Source: Lactobacillus sp. ESL0700 (GTDB taxonomy: Bacteria > Bacillota > Bacilli > Lactobacillales > Lactobacillaceae). From it: a stretch of 64,000 nt of DNA. Below the pieces are notes generated by a model, which saw only the letters and a list, made by a program, of their open reading frames with translations, searched no databases and was not told where the DNA came from. This document shows, in pieces, positions 37,854 through 48,733 of the stretch. Within the stretch, counting starts at the first letter, position 1. Every line of letters begins with the position of its first letter. The stretch is taken from contig NZ_CP113930.1 of assembly GCF_029392095.1 (NCBI RefSeq), forward strand, positions 930,001-994,000, written 5' to 3'. The position numbers were made by a program, and so were the translations under genes.

Positions 37854-38515
37854 ACGTATAACAGGACTGAAAAGTACATTAAGCCCGATCCCAGCATCAC
37901 AAATAAGTGCCAAATGACATGGATGAAGGGAATACCGCGCATGGTATACAGTAAGGCGCCGACGGTGTAGGCAACACCGCCACCAACAAGTAGCCAAAAG
38001 CCGACCGGACTGAGGCGAACATAAAGTGACTGCCCCGAAAAAATCACGAGCCAACCCATGACAACGTACAAAACGGTGTCAAGGATTGTGTGCTTACCAC
38101 GGTTAAAGATATAGTAAATAATGCCAAAAATGGTCAATGTCCAGATTAGGCTAAATAAAATCCAGCCCCGAATGCCGCCGATAGCTACAAGCGAATACGG
38201 CGTGTACGATCCAGCAATTAATAGAAAGATTGATGTGTGATCAAAAATTTGAAAGACATTGCGTGCACGGGTAAAGATTAGGCTATGAAATAGCGTTGAA
38301 AATAGGTATAAAAAGACCAAACAAGCACCATAAATACTAAAGGTAACAATACGTAAGGCATTCCCAGTAGCTGCAGCTTTAACGATTAGCAATACTAGAC
38401 CAGCAACGGCTAGGCCAAAGCCAATTCCGTGAGTAATGGCACTAAAAGTATTGTCTAAAATGTAATATGTTTTTGATCTTGTAGTTGGTTCTTGCCAAAG
38501 TTTTTTAAATTTCAT
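37850..38515 (-). CDS. Hemolysin III/TrhA family membrane protein
   Basis: The 221-residue protein has seven hydrophobic segments and the family's conserved His/Asp/Ser positions in [33 protein letters not shown] and [13 protein letters not shown]. This is the PAQR/hemolysin III family, linked to membrane-energy homeostasis rather than true hemolysis. The ATG at 38515 gives a protein starting [10 protein letters not shown]; a TTG two codons upstream is possible. Divergent from degV. Confidence 0.88.
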   Translation of the reverse strand: MKFKKLWQEPTTRSKTYYILDNTFSAITHGIGFGLAVAGLVLLIVKAAATGNALRIVTFSIYGACLVFLYLFSTLFHSLIFTRARNVFQIFDHTSIFLLIAGSYTPYSLVAIGGIRGWILFSLIWTLTIFGIIYYIFNRGKHTILDTVLYVVMGWLVIFSGQSLYVRLSPVGFWLLVGGGVAYTVGALLYTMRGIPFIHVIWHLFVMLGSGLMYFSVLLYV

Positions 38516-38557
38516 TATCAAAATAGTCCAATCCTTTTCTTCTGCACTAAGGTTTTT

Positions 38558-38604
38558 TGCTATAATGCATGTATTGATATTGTTCACATTTTATCATAAA
38601 ATGT
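38558..38604 (+). promoter_or_regulatory. degV promoter with dyad
   Basis: Extended -10: TGC then TATAAT (38561-38566). About 20 bp downstream ACATTTTA-TCA-TAAAATGT (38586-38604) is a perfect 8-bp dyad that could be an operator or a leader hairpin. Confidence 0.55.
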
Positions 38605-38633
38605 AACGCGAATTAGAATTGAGGGCAAATACG

Positions 38634-39494
38634 TTGTCAGAGATAAAAATCATGACGGATTCTTCGGCGCAATTAACGCCAGAAGAAATCGAGAAATATC
38701 ATATCACAGTTGTCCCACTACTGGTGACGATTGATGATCAAACATATGTTGATGGCGTGGACATTACACGGCAAGAATTTGTCGAAAAAATGACGACATC
38801 AAAAGAATTACCTAAGACGAGTCAGCCGCCAATTGGCCGGTTAGTTGATACAATCAATGAGCTAACCGCTGACGGTAGTAGCGTTATCGGGATCTTTTTA
38901 GGTAAAGGCTTGAGCGGCACAGTTGATGCGGCAAGACAGGCTGTTAAAATTGCGGGTAAAGCCGATCAAGTAAGTATCGTGGATTCTCAATTGACTGATC
39001 GAGCTGAAGGACTGCAAGTTTTAGAAGCCGCTCGCGGTGCTCTTCAGGGACAAAGTGTTCAAGAAATCTTGGCGCACCTGGAGCAAATTAAAAAGACGCA
39101 GCGCTTGCGCATGATGATTGTTAATTTGGAAAATATCATTAAGGGTGGACGACTAGGAGCTGTTTCTGGTAAAATTGCTACTTTACTGAACATTCGCATT
39201 GAGCTGCAAATGCCTGGTGGCCATTTAAAAGTGGCTAAAAAAGGTCGCGGCAAGAAGTTCTCGCTAGCTTTTGATAATCGGGTGTTAGCCGATATTGAGG
39301 CAAACAAGGATAAAATCAAGGAAGTTGGTATTTCTTACGTTTCACTCGATGGTGTGCCGCAGGAATTAAAGGATTTTGCACAAAAAATCAAAGAAATTAA
39401 TTCTAAAATTGATGTGCTAGTGCGCGAGACCAGCCCAGTAATTGCAACACATGCTGGACTTGGTGCTTATGCAATTTTGTACTATACGGAGTAA
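38634..39494 (+). CDS. DegV family fatty-acid-binding protein
   Basis: The 286-residue protein has the DegV fold: MTDSSAQL at the N-terminus, [14 protein letters not shown] and [10 protein letters not shown]. DegV proteins are FakB-type carriers that present a fatty acid to the kinase FakA. The TTG at 38634 is preferred because GAGGG lies eight bases before it. It is the first of two DegV paralogues in the window (other at 60541) and leads a long same-strand run. Confidence 0.9.
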   Translation: MSEIKIMTDSSAQLTPEEIEKYHITVVPLLVTIDDQTYVDGVDITRQEFVEKMTTSKELPKTSQPPIGRLVDTINELTADGSSVIGIFLGKGLSGTVDAARQAVKIAGKADQVSIVDSQLTDRAEGLQVLEAARGALQGQSVQEILAHLEQIKKTQRLRMMIVNLENIIKGGRLGAVSGKIATLLNIRIELQMPGGHLKVAKKGRGKKFSLAFDNRVLADIEANKDKIKEVGISYVSLDGVPQELKDFAQKIKEINSKIDVLVRETSPVIATHAGLGAYAILYYTE

Positions 39495-39496
39495 TA

Positions 39497-39727
39497 ATGG
39501 CTTATCGAGAAAGTTTTTATCGTTATTTGATGACGCAGCGTGACAGTGATTCAAATGATGAAGTCGCACAGTTTGCAAATAATGCTCAGAATGATCAGAC
39601 TTTTCCTAAGCAGGAACAAAATTACGAAAAGCTATCTGATTACCTAGAACTAAATGCGGGTTATTTACCTAGTATGAGTATTTTTGATCAGGCTTATGAG
39701 ATGTATCGGGAAAAGATGGCGTATTAA
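39497..39727 (+). CDS. UPF0346 (YozE-like) protein
   Basis: The 76-residue protein matches the YozE SAM-like family throughout: [51 protein letters not shown]. It is a small helical cytosolic protein of unknown function. It starts two bases after the degV stop, so the two are co-translated. Confidence 0.93.
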   Translation: MAYRESFYRYLMTQRDSDSNDEVAQFANNAQNDQTFPKQEQNYEKLSDYLELNAGYLPSMSIFDQAYEMYREKMAY

Positions 39728-39758
39728 GCAAGCTCCTCATTATTTGGGGCTTTTTTAG
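39728..39758 (+). terminator. Internal terminator after the YozE gene
   Basis: AAGCTCC (39730-39736) pairs with GGGGCTT (39746-39752), one wobble, then TTTT. rbgA begins 20 bases later, so it may be a partial terminator inside the run. Confidence 0.75.
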
Positions 39759-39777
39759 TGTTAAAGAGGGCAAAAAA

Positions 39778-40617
39778 ATGGCGACAATTCAATGGTATCC
39801 GGGACATATGAACAAGGCGCGCAACCAGCTTGAAGACAAGATGGGCTTAATTGACGTCTTAGTTGAAGTTTTAGATGCGCGCATCCCGCAATCATCAAGA
39901 AATCCGATGATTGAGGAATTAGTAGGCAATAAACCACACTTAATCATTTTGAATAAGGCGGATTTGGCAGATCCAGTGCTAACTAAGATTTGGCAAAAAA
40001 AGCTTACGCAAAAGGGTAAATTCGTCATGGCGATGGACTCACTGCATAATACCAACATGCAGGTGCTAGTCCGGATGATTAAAAAGGCGGCGGCTGATAA
40101 AGTTGCTAAATTGGAGGCCAAGGGTGCTTCTAATCCGGTGATTAGAATTGCCCTTGCCGGTATCCCTAACTGTGGTAAGTCAACGATTATTAACCGGTTA
40201 GTAGGCCGAAATGTGACTGCTGTTGGAAATAAGCCAGGGGTAACCAAAGGTCAAACTTGGCTTAAGACGCAAAGTAATATTCAAATTTTGGATACCCCGG
40301 GAATTTTATGGCCTAAATTTGATGATCAAGAAGTCGGCTATAAATTAGCTGCTTTTGGTGCAATTAAGGACAGCATTTTTCACGCTGATGATGTGGCGCT
40401 GTTTTTACTGAAGAATTTGCGCAAATATTATTTGGCCGATTTAGCTAAATTTGCCCGAACAACTAAGGATCAAATTACGCAAATTAACGACACTGACTTA
40501 TTGCTAGCGATGACTGAAGTTTACGGGATGCGGGACGATTACGACCGCTTCTCGTTATACTTATTGCAGCGTCTGCGTAAGGGTAAGGTTGGTAGAATTA
40601 CGCTGGACCGCCCATGA
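39778..40617 (+). CDS. rbgA: Ribosome biogenesis GTPase RbgA (YlqF)
   Basis: The 279-residue GTPase is circularly permuted: NKAD (59-62) comes before the P-loop GIPNCGKST (128-136) and DTPG (172-175). It acts late in 50S assembly. N-terminus [15 protein letters not shown] is typical. GAGGG precedes the ATG. The stop overlaps rnhB by four bases (ATGA), the conserved ylqF-rnhB pair. Confidence 0.98.
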   Translation: MATIQWYPGHMNKARNQLEDKMGLIDVLVEVLDARIPQSSRNPMIEELVGNKPHLIILNKADLADPVLTKIWQKKLTQKGKFVMAMDSLHNTNMQVLVRMIKKAAADKVAKLEAKGASNPVIRIALAGIPNCGKSTIINRLVGRNVTAVGNKPGVTKGQTWLKTQSNIQILDTPGILWPKFDDQEVGYKLAAFGAIKDSIFHADDVALFLLKNLRKYYLADLAKFARTTKDQITQINDTDLLLAMTEVYGMRDDYDRFSLYLLQRLRKGKVGRITLDRP

Positions 40618-41372
40618 CAATTAAAGAAATAAAACAGCTGCTTTCAGATAAAGTTAGTGAAGCAGAATTAGCTACTCTAAAGGCTGACCCACGTGCAGGT
40701 GTTCAAAAGTTATTGGCCAGTTACTATCGCCGCCAAGAAAAGTTAGCACAAAAACAGGCTGCTTTTTTAACCAGAATGCAATATGAACAGCAGTTTTGGG
40801 CTAAGGGGCAAATTGTGGCTGGTGTAGATGAAGTTGGCCGCGGACCATTAGCTGGGCCAGTCGTCACGGCCGCAGTGATTATTGATGCCAATTTTGACTT
40901 GCTGGATGTGAACGACTCTAAGAAGCTAAGTCCGCAAAAGCGACAGGAACTATACCCGAAGATTTTGCAAGAAGCAGTAAGTGTTGCTGTGGGTGTTAAA
41001 AGCGCCCAAGTAATCGATGAAATTAATATTTATGAGGCGGACCGTTTGGCAATGGCGCAAGCTGTTACGGCGCTTGACTGCAAGCCTGATGCATTATTAG
41101 TCGATGCGATGAATGTCCCCGTTGATTTGCCGCAAGTGCGCCTAATCAAGGGGGATGCTAAGTCGAATTCAATTGCGGCAGCCTCGATTGTAGCGAAGGT
41201 CTTCCGTGATCGTTTGATGACCGATTACGGTAAAATTTACCTGCAATATCAATTTGCACATAATGTCGGTTACGGCACCAGTGCCCATCTTACTGCTTTA
41301 GAAAAGTATGGGCCAACACCAATTCACCGCAAGACCTTTGCACCAGTTAGTGACTTTTTTAAAACAAAATAG
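40614..41372 (+). CDS. rnhB: Ribonuclease HII
   Basis: The 252-residue endonuclease removes ribonucleotides from DNA. The signature [14 protein letters not shown] supplies the catalytic D72 and E73; further acidic positions lie in LLVDAMNV and the [10 protein letters not shown] segment follows. An N-terminal helical extension of about 65 residues is normal for Gram-positive RNase HII. It overlaps rbgA by four bases. Confidence 0.97.
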   Translation: MTIKEIKQLLSDKVSEAELATLKADPRAGVQKLLASYYRRQEKLAQKQAAFLTRMQYEQQFWAKGQIVAGVDEVGRGPLAGPVVTAAVIIDANFDLLDVNDSKKLSPQKRQELYPKILQEAVSVAVGVKSAQVIDEINIYEADRLAMAQAVTALDCKPDALLVDAMNVPVDLPQVRLIKGDAKSNSIAAASIVAKVFRDRLMTDYGKIYLQYQFAHNVGYGTSAHLTALEKYGPTPIHRKTFAPVSDFFKTK

Positions 41373-41377
41373 AATAT

Positions 41378-41418
41378 ATCCTCCTTTTTTACGTATTTGT
41401 AATTAGGAGGCTTTTTTA
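41378..41418 (+). terminator. Terminator-like hairpin containing the dprA ribosome binding site
   Basis: CCTCCT (41380-41385) pairs with AGGAGG (41405-41410), with an inner TTAC/GTAA pair, then CTTTTTT and the dprA ATG. The AGGAGG arm is the dprA ribosome binding site itself. Confidence 0.75.
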
Positions 41419-42267
41419 ATGGAAAAAACAAATTTTTTGTTACGCCTGAAATTACAAAAGGGACTTGGTTATGTTAAGATGCTGCAGATTGCTAGCCAAC
41501 TAGATGATGAGCAGGTCACCGTACAAACAATCAAGCAGATGACGCTACCTGCAGCTGTCAAAGAAGCTAGCTTGGCTGCATATAAGCTCGAAAAGTATGG
41601 CAAGGTGATTAAGCGAATTAAAAAGCAGTGTCAGGTAATCAGTTTCTTTGATGATAATTATCCCGAGCAATTGCGGCAGATATATCAGCCGCCCCTAATT
41701 TTGTTTGCGCGCGGCGATATTACCTTACTACAAAAAAGAATTGTGACAATTGTTGGCTCGCGGCAAGCAACGGCGTATAGTCAGCAAGTTTTGGCGCAAC
41801 TTGTACCAAATTTAGTTAATAATCATGTGGTAATTGCCAGTGGCCTGGCTAAAGGCGTCGATGTCTTGGCGCATCAAGCCACTTTGCAAAATCATGGCAA
41901 AACCATTGCTGTTGTCGGCAACGGACTAAATCATTATTATCCAATGGTTAACCACCAGGTGCAGGAGCAAATCATGCAAAAGGGGCTAATTTTAAGTGAA
42001 TATTTACCAGATACACCGCCGCGCCCATTTCGTTTTCCTGAGCGCAACCGTATTCTAGCGGGACTTGCGGAAAGCGTTGTGGTAACGGAAGCTAAGGAAA
42101 AGTCAGGCTCCTTAATCACGGCCAACTTGGCACTGCAGGAAAATCGTAATGTCTATGCCGTCCCCGGGCCAATTACTAGCCCATTATCGGCGGGACCAAA
42201 TAAGTTGATTGCAGTGGGTGCTAACCCGATAACGGATTTTAAATTAAATGAAAGATTTGACAACTAG
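41419..42267 (+). CDS. dprA: DNA-processing protein DprA
   Basis: The 282-residue Rossmann-fold protein loads RecA on incoming single-stranded DNA during transformation. It shows [29 protein letters not shown], and [20 protein letters not shown], the DprA/Smf core. Together with the comEC tail at the window start, it shows competence genes are kept. Its ribosome binding site is inside a hairpin, implying control of expression. Confidence 0.96.
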   Translation: MEKTNFLLRLKLQKGLGYVKMLQIASQLDDEQVTVQTIKQMTLPAAVKEASLAAYKLEKYGKVIKRIKKQCQVISFFDDNYPEQLRQIYQPPLILFARGDITLLQKRIVTIVGSRQATAYSQQVLAQLVPNLVNNHVVIASGLAKGVDVLAHQATLQNHGKTIAVVGNGLNHYYPMVNHQVQEQIMQKGLILSEYLPDTPPRPFRFPERNRILAGLAESVVVTEAKEKSGSLITANLALQENRNVYAVPGPITSPLSAGPNKLIAVGANPITDFKLNERFDN

Positions 42268-42332
42268 CCATTAAATATTCTATTCTCAGATTAGTATTTT
42301 TAAAAAATAGAATTTTAATGAGGAGGCATTTG

Positions 42333-44444
42333 ATGCCTACTAAGTCAAAGCCAAAAAAACGTAAAAAAACATTAGTAATTGTAGAATCGCCGGCAAAAGC
42401 CAAGACGATTGAAAAATATTTGGGCCGTAATTATCGGGTAATTGCTTCTAAGGGGCATATTCGCGATTTGCCAAAATCACAAATGGGAATTGATTTTGAT
42501 AATAATTACAAGCCAAAATATATTTCCATTCGGGGCAAGGGCGATACGATTAAGGAATTAAAGTCGGAAGCTAAAAAAGCCAAAGATGTCTATCTGGCAT
42601 CCGACCCCGACCGTGAAGGAGAAGCAATTGCTTGGCACGTAGCTCATGCGTTAAATCTTGACGATACAGCTAAGAACCGGGTAACCTTCAATGAGGTTAC
42701 CAAAGATGCCGTTAAGGAGAGCTTCAAGCATCCCCGTGCAATTGATATGGACACGGTTAATGCTCAGCAGGCACGGCGCATTTTAGACCGGATTGTTGGT
42801 TATTCACTGTCACCAATTTTATGGGATAAGGTTAAAAAGGGCTTGAGTGCTGGTCGTGTTCAGTCAGTTGCCTTAAAGCTGGTAATTGACCGGGAAAAAG
42901 AGATCAAGAATTTCAAGCCGGAAGAATACTGGACAATTGATGCTGAATTTAAAAAGAACAGTAAAGCATTTAAATCACAATTTTGGGGTGTTGATGGCAA
43001 AAAGGAGGAACTGCCAAATAACGATGCTGTTAAGGAAGTTTTAGCTAAAATCGACAAGAAAAAGGCGTTTACTGTCAGCAAAGTTATTGCTCGTGAGCGT
43101 CGCCGGCAACCAGCTGCACCTTTTACGACTTCCACAATGCAACAGGAAGCTAACAAACGGCTTAATTACCGCACTCGGCGGACAATGAGTATTGCCCAAC
43201 AGCTTTATGAAGGAATTAGCCTTGGTAAATCGGGCACAGTCGGCTTAATTACTTATATGAGAACCGACTCTAAGCGGACATCGCCGATTGCTCAAGCTGA
43301 AGCCTCGAAGTTTTTAAATGAAAAATATGGCAAAGAATATGCAGCTAAGGGTCAGCGGCACTTTAAGAATGCTCAAGATGCTCAGGATGCCCATGAAGCA
43401 ATTAGACCGACTAGCATTTATCGGACGCCGGAATCACTCAAGTCAGTTTTAACGACTGAACAATATCGATTGTACAAGCTAATTTGGTCCAGATTTTTAG
43501 CTAGTGAAATGACCCCGGCTGTGTATGATACGGTTAGAGCTGATATTGAACAAAATGGGGTTATTTTTAGAACAACTGGCTCAAAGATGAAGTTTGCCGG
43601 ATTTACTAAGGTTTACGATAATCAACAGGAAAAGAATATCGAATTACCAGATTTAAACGAAGGCGACCAGGTTAAATTAACTAAGTCGGATAACAAGCAG
43701 CACTTTACTTTGCCGCCGGCAAGATATACCGAAGCCAGCCTGGTACATTCACTTGAAGAAAACGGCGTTGGCCGTCCTTCGACCTATGCACCAACTATTG
43801 ATACCATTCAACGGCGCTACTACGTTAAGCTTGAAGGTAAGGCGATTGTGCCGACGGAATTAGGCGAAATCGTTGATAATTTAATCGAAAAGTTCTTCCC
43901 TGATATTGTTAACGTTGACTTTACCGCCCAATTAGAAAACGACCTCGACAGCGTTGAGGAAGGCAAGAAAAATTGGGTCAAGGTCATTGACGAATATTAT
44001 CATCCCTTCAAAAAGGAACTTGATAAGGCAGACGCCGACATCAAGAAGGTCCAGATTAAGGACGAGCCCGCTGGCTTTAATTGTGACATCTGCGGTGCAC
44101 CAATGGTCATTAAAATGGGCCGTTATGGTAAGTTCTATGCTTGCTCACGCTTCCCTGATTGTCGTAACACTAAGGCAATTGTCAAGAAGATTGGTGTAAC
44201 TTGCCCTAAATGTGGCAAGGGGGATGTTGTTGAAAAGAAATCCAAGCGTAACCGTAAGTTCTTTGGTTGCTCGCGTTATCCAGAATGCGACTTTGTCTCA
44301 TGGGATAAACCGATTGGTCGCAACTGCCCTAATGATGGTCACTTTTTGGTTGAAAAGAAAAACAAGAAGGGCTTGGTTGTTCTGTGTCCTAACGGTGACT
44401 ATAAAGAGGAGCCTAAGGATGAAGGCGCTGTAAAAGAAAGTTAA
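42333..44444 (+). CDS. topA: DNA topoisomerase I
   Basis: The 703-residue type IA enzyme relaxes negative supercoils. The Toprim domain has [17 protein letters not shown] and the acidic [14 protein letters not shown]; the active-site Tyr is Y308 in ITYMRTDS. The C-terminus has three zinc-ribbon-like units, two with full CxxC...C sets ([16 protein letters not shown]) and a third reduced one (CPNDGHF). The ATG at 42333 follows GAGGAGG; one five codons upstream overlaps that site. dprA-topA-trmFO-xerC is a conserved Firmicutes order. Confidence 0.98.
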   Translation: MPTKSKPKKRKKTLVIVESPAKAKTIEKYLGRNYRVIASKGHIRDLPKSQMGIDFDNNYKPKYISIRGKGDTIKELKSEAKKAKDVYLASDPDREGEAIAWHVAHALNLDDTAKNRVTFNEVTKDAVKESFKHPRAIDMDTVNAQQARRILDRIVGYSLSPILWDKVKKGLSAGRVQSVALKLVIDREKEIKNFKPEEYWTIDAEFKKNSKAFKSQFWGVDGKKEELPNNDAVKEVLAKIDKKKAFTVSKVIARERRRQPAAPFTTSTMQQEANKRLNYRTRRTMSIAQQLYEGISLGKSGTVGLITYMRTDSKRTSPIAQAEASKFLNEKYGKEYAAKGQRHFKNAQDAQDAHEAIRPTSIYRTPESLKSVLTTEQYRLYKLIWSRFLASEMTPAVYDTVRADIEQNGVIFRTTGSKMKFAGFTKVYDNQQEKNIELPDLNEGDQVKLTKSDNKQHFTLPPARYTEASLVHSLEENGVGRPSTYAPTIDTIQRRYYVKLEGKAIVPTELGEIVDNLIEKFFPDIVNVDFTAQLENDLDSVEEGKKNWVKVIDEYYHPFKKELDKADADIKKVQIKDEPAGFNCDICGAPMVIKMGRYGKFYACSRFPDCRNTKAIVKKIGVTCPKCGKGDVVEKKSKRNRKFFGCSRYPECDFVSWDKPIGRNCPNDGHFLVEKKNKKGLVVLCPNGDYKEEPKDEGAVKES

Positions 44445-44451
44445 ATTTAAG

Positions 44452-44499
44452 TTAATATCATCAAGTCAGGTATGGTTTGATGATATTCTTGTATTTAGA
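44452..44499 (+). terminator. Possible terminator after topA
   Basis: Perfect 11-bp stem AATATCATCAA/TTGATGATATT (44454-44464 with 44477-44487), followed by CTTGTATTT, a weak T tract. Confidence 0.65.
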
Positions 44500-44531
44500 A
44501 GAAATATTTTTTAGAAAAGGAATATCTTAAG

Positions 44532-45848
44532 ATGCCTAAAAATGTAACAGTAATTGGTGGTGGACTTGCCGGTAGTGAGGCAACGTGGCAATTGGCCAAG
44601 CGTGGAATCCAAGTTGATTTATACGAGATGCGCCCCACGAAGTTAACGCCAGCGCACAAGACTGGTAATTTTGCCGAGTTAGTCTGCACCAACTCAATGC
44701 GGTCCAACCAGTTGTCAAACGCCGTTGGCCTATTAAAAGAAGAAATGCGGCAACTAGATTCACTTATTTTAGAGGCGGCTGACAAAACTCAGGTTCCAGC
44801 CGGTGGTGCCTTAGCAGTTGATCGAGATAAGTTTAGTGAGTATGTCACCCAGAAGCTGCATTCACTCCCTAATGTGACCTTCCATGATGAAGAAATCACG
44901 TCAATCCCGCAAGATGGAATTACGGTAATTGCGACTGGCCCTTTGACTAGTGATGCCTTGGCTGACAAAATTCAACAATTTTCTGGAACCGATAGTCTGC
45001 ACTTCTTTGATGCAGCAGCACCAATTGTGGCGGCCGATTCAATTGATCAGGAGATTGTTTATAAAAAGTCCCGCTATGACCGCGGTGAGGCAGCTTATTT
45101 AAACTGTCCGATGACTAAAGAAGAATATGATCATTTTGCTCAAGAGCTAGTTAATGCCGAAACAGCTGAAATGCACGGCTTTGAAAATAGTGAAGTTTTT
45201 GAAGGTTGTATGCCAATTGAGGTAATGGCCGCACGGGGAAGTAAAACAATGCTGTTTGGTCCCCTGAAGCCAGTTGGCTTGGAAGATCCCCACACGGGCA
45301 AGACGCCGTATGCCGTTGTTCAATTGCGCCAGGATAATGCGGCTGCCTCAATGTACAATATTGTCGGCTTCCAAACGCATCTGAAATACGGTGAGCAAAA
45401 ACGGGTCTTCTCAATGATTCCCGGTTTAGCCAATGCCCGCTTTGTCCGTTACGGTAAAATGCACCGCAATACCTACATGGCTTCACCAGAAGTCTTAACT
45501 GCTAGTTATGAAGCTAAAAAGCAACCTGGTTTGTTCTTTGCCGGACAAATGACTGGCGTTGAAGGTTACGTGGAAAGTGCCGGCAGTGGTTTAGTTGCCG
45601 GAATTAATGCAGCTAGAAGAGCGCTGGCAGAAGAACCGGTTGCTTTTCCGAAAGTGACAGCTCTTGGTTCAATGGCTAATTATGTAACTACCACTAGTGC
45701 TAAACACTTCCAACCAATGAATGCCAGCTTTGCTTTGATTCCAGGGCTTGAAGGTAAAAAGGTGCGGAATAAGCGTGAGCGCCACGAAAAAATTAGTGAA
45801 CGCGGCTTAGCCAGTTTAGCTAAATTTAAAGAGGAAGTCTTGGGTTAA
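44532..45848 (+). CDS. trmFO: Methylenetetrahydrofolate-tRNA uracil-5-methyltransferase TrmFO
   Basis: The 438-residue flavoprotein makes 5-methyluridine 54 in tRNA using folate. The FAD-binding motif [19 protein letters not shown] is N-terminal, followed by YEMRP and [20 protein letters not shown], both family hallmarks. [17 protein letters not shown] lies near the C-terminus. AAAAGGAA precedes the ATG. Stop and the xerC start are adjacent (TAAATG). Confidence 0.98.
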   Translation: MPKNVTVIGGGLAGSEATWQLAKRGIQVDLYEMRPTKLTPAHKTGNFAELVCTNSMRSNQLSNAVGLLKEEMRQLDSLILEAADKTQVPAGGALAVDRDKFSEYVTQKLHSLPNVTFHDEEITSIPQDGITVIATGPLTSDALADKIQQFSGTDSLHFFDAAAPIVAADSIDQEIVYKKSRYDRGEAAYLNCPMTKEEYDHFAQELVNAETAEMHGFENSEVFEGCMPIEVMAARGSKTMLFGPLKPVGLEDPHTGKTPYAVVQLRQDNAAASMYNIVGFQTHLKYGEQKRVFSMIPGLANARFVRYGKMHRNTYMASPEVLTASYEAKKQPGLFFAGQMTGVEGYVESAGSGLVAGINAARRALAEEPVAFPKVTALGSMANYVTTTSAKHFQPMNASFALIPGLEGKKVRNKRERHEKISERGLASLAKFKEEVLG

Positions 45849-46772
45849 ATGACAACGCAAGATCAAGAGTTGCAAAGCTTTATTTCTTATTTGCAAAATG
45901 AGCGGCATTATAGTTCAAAGACGATCCAGTCTTACCAAACTGATTTGCTTGAGGCAAAGGCATTTTGGCAGGTTAATGGCGGGTTTGTGTCTTGGCAAAA
46001 AATTACTGAACGCGATGTTGAGATTTTTTTACAAAATCTTGCAGAGCGGAAATTAGCTAGAACAACGCAAGCTCGTAAGATGTCCAGTTTACGGTCATTT
46101 TATCGCTTTTTAACTCGGCGCAAGGTAGTTAAGACTAACCCAACGCAAACAATTGTGCTCCGCAAAAAGACGCGCAAATTGCCCCAATTTTTCTATGCAC
46201 CGGAAATGAAGCAGGTCTTTGCGACATTGACGGCTAGTGATCCACTAACGGTGCGTAACCTCGCGATGTTTGAGTTGTTTTATACAACTGGGATGCGGGT
46301 CAGTGAAGTTAGTGGGTTAAAATTGCCGCAGCTGGACTTAGATTTAAAAGTAATTTTAGTTCACGGTAAAGGCAATAAGGATCGTTATGTCGCTTTTGAT
46401 GAGCAAACTGAAAAAGCATTAAAGCAGTATTTAACCGACTCCCGGCCGCAACTTCTTGGTCAGCAAACTGATCCGCAAACAGTCTTTTTAAATAATCAAG
46501 GTAAGCCAATTACATCACGCGGAATTGAATATGTGATGCAAAAAGTATTTAATAAGGCTGGGGTCAGCGGCAAGGTGCATCCCCATGAACTGCGCCACTC
46601 CTTTGCGACGGCAATGCTTAACAACGGTGCCGATCTACGCAGTGTGCAGGAATTACTGGGACATGCGAACTTGTCAACAACGCAAATTTATACCCACGTT
46701 ACAATGAGCCACTTACAGGCTAATTACGAGCAATTTTTCACTCGTAATAATCAGAAAGATGAGGCAAAATAA
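45849..46772 (+). CDS. xerC: Tyrosine recombinase XerC
   Basis: The 307-residue partner of XerD acts at dif. Catalytic set: R in TGMRVSEVSGL, K in GKGNKDR, HELRH, LGH and Tyr in TTQIYTHV, all intact. It directly follows trmFO and shares one base with hslV (TAATG). The xerC-hslV-hslU (codV-clpQ-clpY) order is classical for Firmicutes. Confidence 0.95.
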   Translation: MTTQDQELQSFISYLQNERHYSSKTIQSYQTDLLEAKAFWQVNGGFVSWQKITERDVEIFLQNLAERKLARTTQARKMSSLRSFYRFLTRRKVVKTNPTQTIVLRKKTRKLPQFFYAPEMKQVFATLTASDPLTVRNLAMFELFYTTGMRVSEVSGLKLPQLDLDLKVILVHGKGNKDRYVAFDEQTEKALKQYLTDSRPQLLGQQTDPQTVFLNNQGKPITSRGIEYVMQKVFNKAGVSGKVHPHELRHSFATAMLNNGADLRSVQELLGHANLSTTQIYTHVTMSHLQANYEQFFTRNNQKDEAK

Positions 46773-47296
46773 TGACAACAATTTGTTCAGTGAAATTTAA
46801 TGGTAAAACAGCAATTGCTGGTGACGGTCAAGTTACATTAGGCGAAAAGGTAATCGCCAAAGCAACAGCTAAAAAGATCCGGCGGATCTATCATGACCGC
46901 GTTGTGATTGGCTTTGCCGGCGGTGTTGCGGATGCAGTTAGCTTGCAGGATATGCTGGAAGGCAAACTAGAAGCCTTTGGCGGCGACTTACGTCGTGCTG
47001 CCGTTGAGATGGCGCAATCATGGCGCAAAGACCCTACTTTGCAAAAGCTGGAGGCAATGCTGATTGCATTTGATGAAAAGGATTTGTTACTGATTTCTGG
47101 AAATGGTGAAGTGCTGGAACCAGACGAAAACGTTGTCGCAATTGGTTCTGGTGGTAACTTTGCTCAGGCTGCCGCAATTGCTTTGACAAGACATTCAACA
47201 GGAATGTCGGCTGAAGAAATTGCACATGAAGCAGTGGAAATTGCTTCAGGAATTGATATTTTTACTGATAATCAAATTATCACGGACGAACTCTAA
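46772..47296 (+). CDS. hslV: ATP-dependent protease proteolytic subunit HslV
   Basis: The 174-residue proteasome-like peptidase begins MTTICSVKFNGKTAIAGDGQ, leaving Thr2 as N-terminal nucleophile after Met removal. AGGVADAVSLQDMLEGKLE and VVAIGSGGNFAQAAA are family segments. It assembles as a double hexamer with HslU. Coupled to xerC by a TAATG overlap. Confidence 0.98.
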   Translation: MTTICSVKFNGKTAIAGDGQVTLGEKVIAKATAKKIRRIYHDRVVIGFAGGVADAVSLQDMLEGKLEAFGGDLRRAAVEMAQSWRKDPTLQKLEAMLIAFDEKDLLLISGNGEVLEPDENVVAIGSGGNFAQAAAIALTRHSTGMSAEEIAHEAVEIASGIDIFTDNQIITDEL

Positions 47297-47311
47297 TTAG
47301 GAGAAAAATTC

Positions 47312-48715
47312 ATGGAAACAAAAACGCCAAAACAAATTGTTAATTTGCTAAATGAGTACATTATTGGGCAAGATGAAGCAAAAAAGGCGGTGGCGATTGC
47401 CCTTTATAACCGCTATCGCCGCATGCAATTGCCAAAGAAAATGCAGGAGGACATCACACCTAAGAACTTGCTGATGGCTGGTCCTACCGGTGTTGGTAAA
47501 ACGGAAATTGCTCGGCGGCTTGCTGCAATTGTTCAGGCTCCTTTTGTTAAGGTTGAGGCAACTAAGTTTACCGAAGTTGGTTATGTCGGCCGCGATGTTG
47601 AGTCAATGGTGCGCGATTTAGTCAATGAAGCTGTTCGCATGGAAGAAAAGGACCAATTTGACCGTGTCCGTGCTCAAGCGGCTAAGGAAGCCAATAAGAT
47701 TTTGGTTCGGTTATTGGTTCCCGGAATTAAGCACGAAAAGCGCCAAAATCAGATGCAGGAAATGCAAGATATGATGTCAATGCTAATGGGCGGCAGTCAA
47801 ACTGATAAGCAACCTGCTGACCAAGAAGAAGTCACCGATGATATTCGCAATCAGCGGTTGACGGTTTCCGAGCAGCTGAATAAGGGTTTGTTAGAAAATC
47901 GTGAAGTGACGATTGAGGTTGAGCAGGCACCAAAGGTTAATCCAATGGGCGACATGATGGGCCAAATGGGACTTGATATGAGCTCAATGCTGAGTGATTT
48001 GGTTCCTAAAAAGAAGGTTAAGCGGACTTTACCGGTTAAGGATGCACGCGAAGTCTTAATTCAAGAAGAATCGCACAAGCTGATTGATTACGATACCCTT
48101 TACCAAAAGGCAATTGAGCGCACAACTAACAACGGAATTATTTTTATTGATGAAATTGATAAAATTACTTCAGGCAATAAGAAAAACTCCGGCGAGGTTT
48201 CTCGTGAAGGTGTGCAACGTGATATTTTGCCAATCGTCGAAGGCTCAACTGTGCAGACCAAATACGGTCCAGTTTCTACCGACCATATTCTGTTTATTGC
48301 TGCAGGGGCATTCGCAGAAACTAAGCCAAGTGACCTGATTCCTGAATTACAAGGACGTTTTCCAATTAGAGTTGAATTAAATGCCCTGTCTAAAGATGAC
48401 TTCGTTAAGATTTTAAAAGATCCAGCAGACTCATTATTAGAGCAATATGTTGCCTTGCTGCATGCAGACGGTGTCAAATTAATCTTTACACAAGAAGCCA
48501 TTGATCGCATCGCACAAATTGCCTACGACGTTAACCAAGGAACAGACAATATCGGGGCAAGAAGACTGGCAACTATCCTTGAAAAATTGCTCGAAGATGT
48601 GCTGTATGAAGGCCCAGACATGGAAATGGGAGAAATTACTGTGACCGAAGCATATGTTAATGAAAAACTTAGTGATATAATAACAAATAAAGATTTGACT
48701 AAGTTTATTCTTTAA
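47312..48715 (+). CDS. hslU: ATP-dependent protease ATPase subunit HslU
   Basis: The 467-residue AAA+ unfoldase of the HslUV protease has Walker A GPTGVGKT (57-64), the inserted I domain (about residues 105-235, Met/Gln-rich), Walker [11 protein letters not shown], and sensor-2 [21 protein letters not shown] lies eight bases before the ATG. Confidence 0.98.
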   Translation: METKTPKQIVNLLNEYIIGQDEAKKAVAIALYNRYRRMQLPKKMQEDITPKNLLMAGPTGVGKTEIARRLAAIVQAPFVKVEATKFTEVGYVGRDVESMVRDLVNEAVRMEEKDQFDRVRAQAAKEANKILVRLLVPGIKHEKRQNQMQEMQDMMSMLMGGSQTDKQPADQEEVTDDIRNQRLTVSEQLNKGLLENREVTIEVEQAPKVNPMGDMMGQMGLDMSSMLSDLVPKKKVKRTLPVKDAREVLIQEESHKLIDYDTLYQKAIERTTNNGIIFIDEIDKITSGNKKNSGEVSREGVQRDILPIVEGSTVQTKYGPVSTDHILFIAAGAFAETKPSDLIPELQGRFPIRVELNALSKDDFVKILKDPADSLLEQYVALLHADGVKLIFTQEAIDRIAQIAYDVNQGTDNIGARRLATILEKLLEDVLYEGPDMEMGEITVTEAYVNEKLSDIITNKDLTKFIL

Positions 48716-48733
48716 CAAAGGATGATGAGTAAG

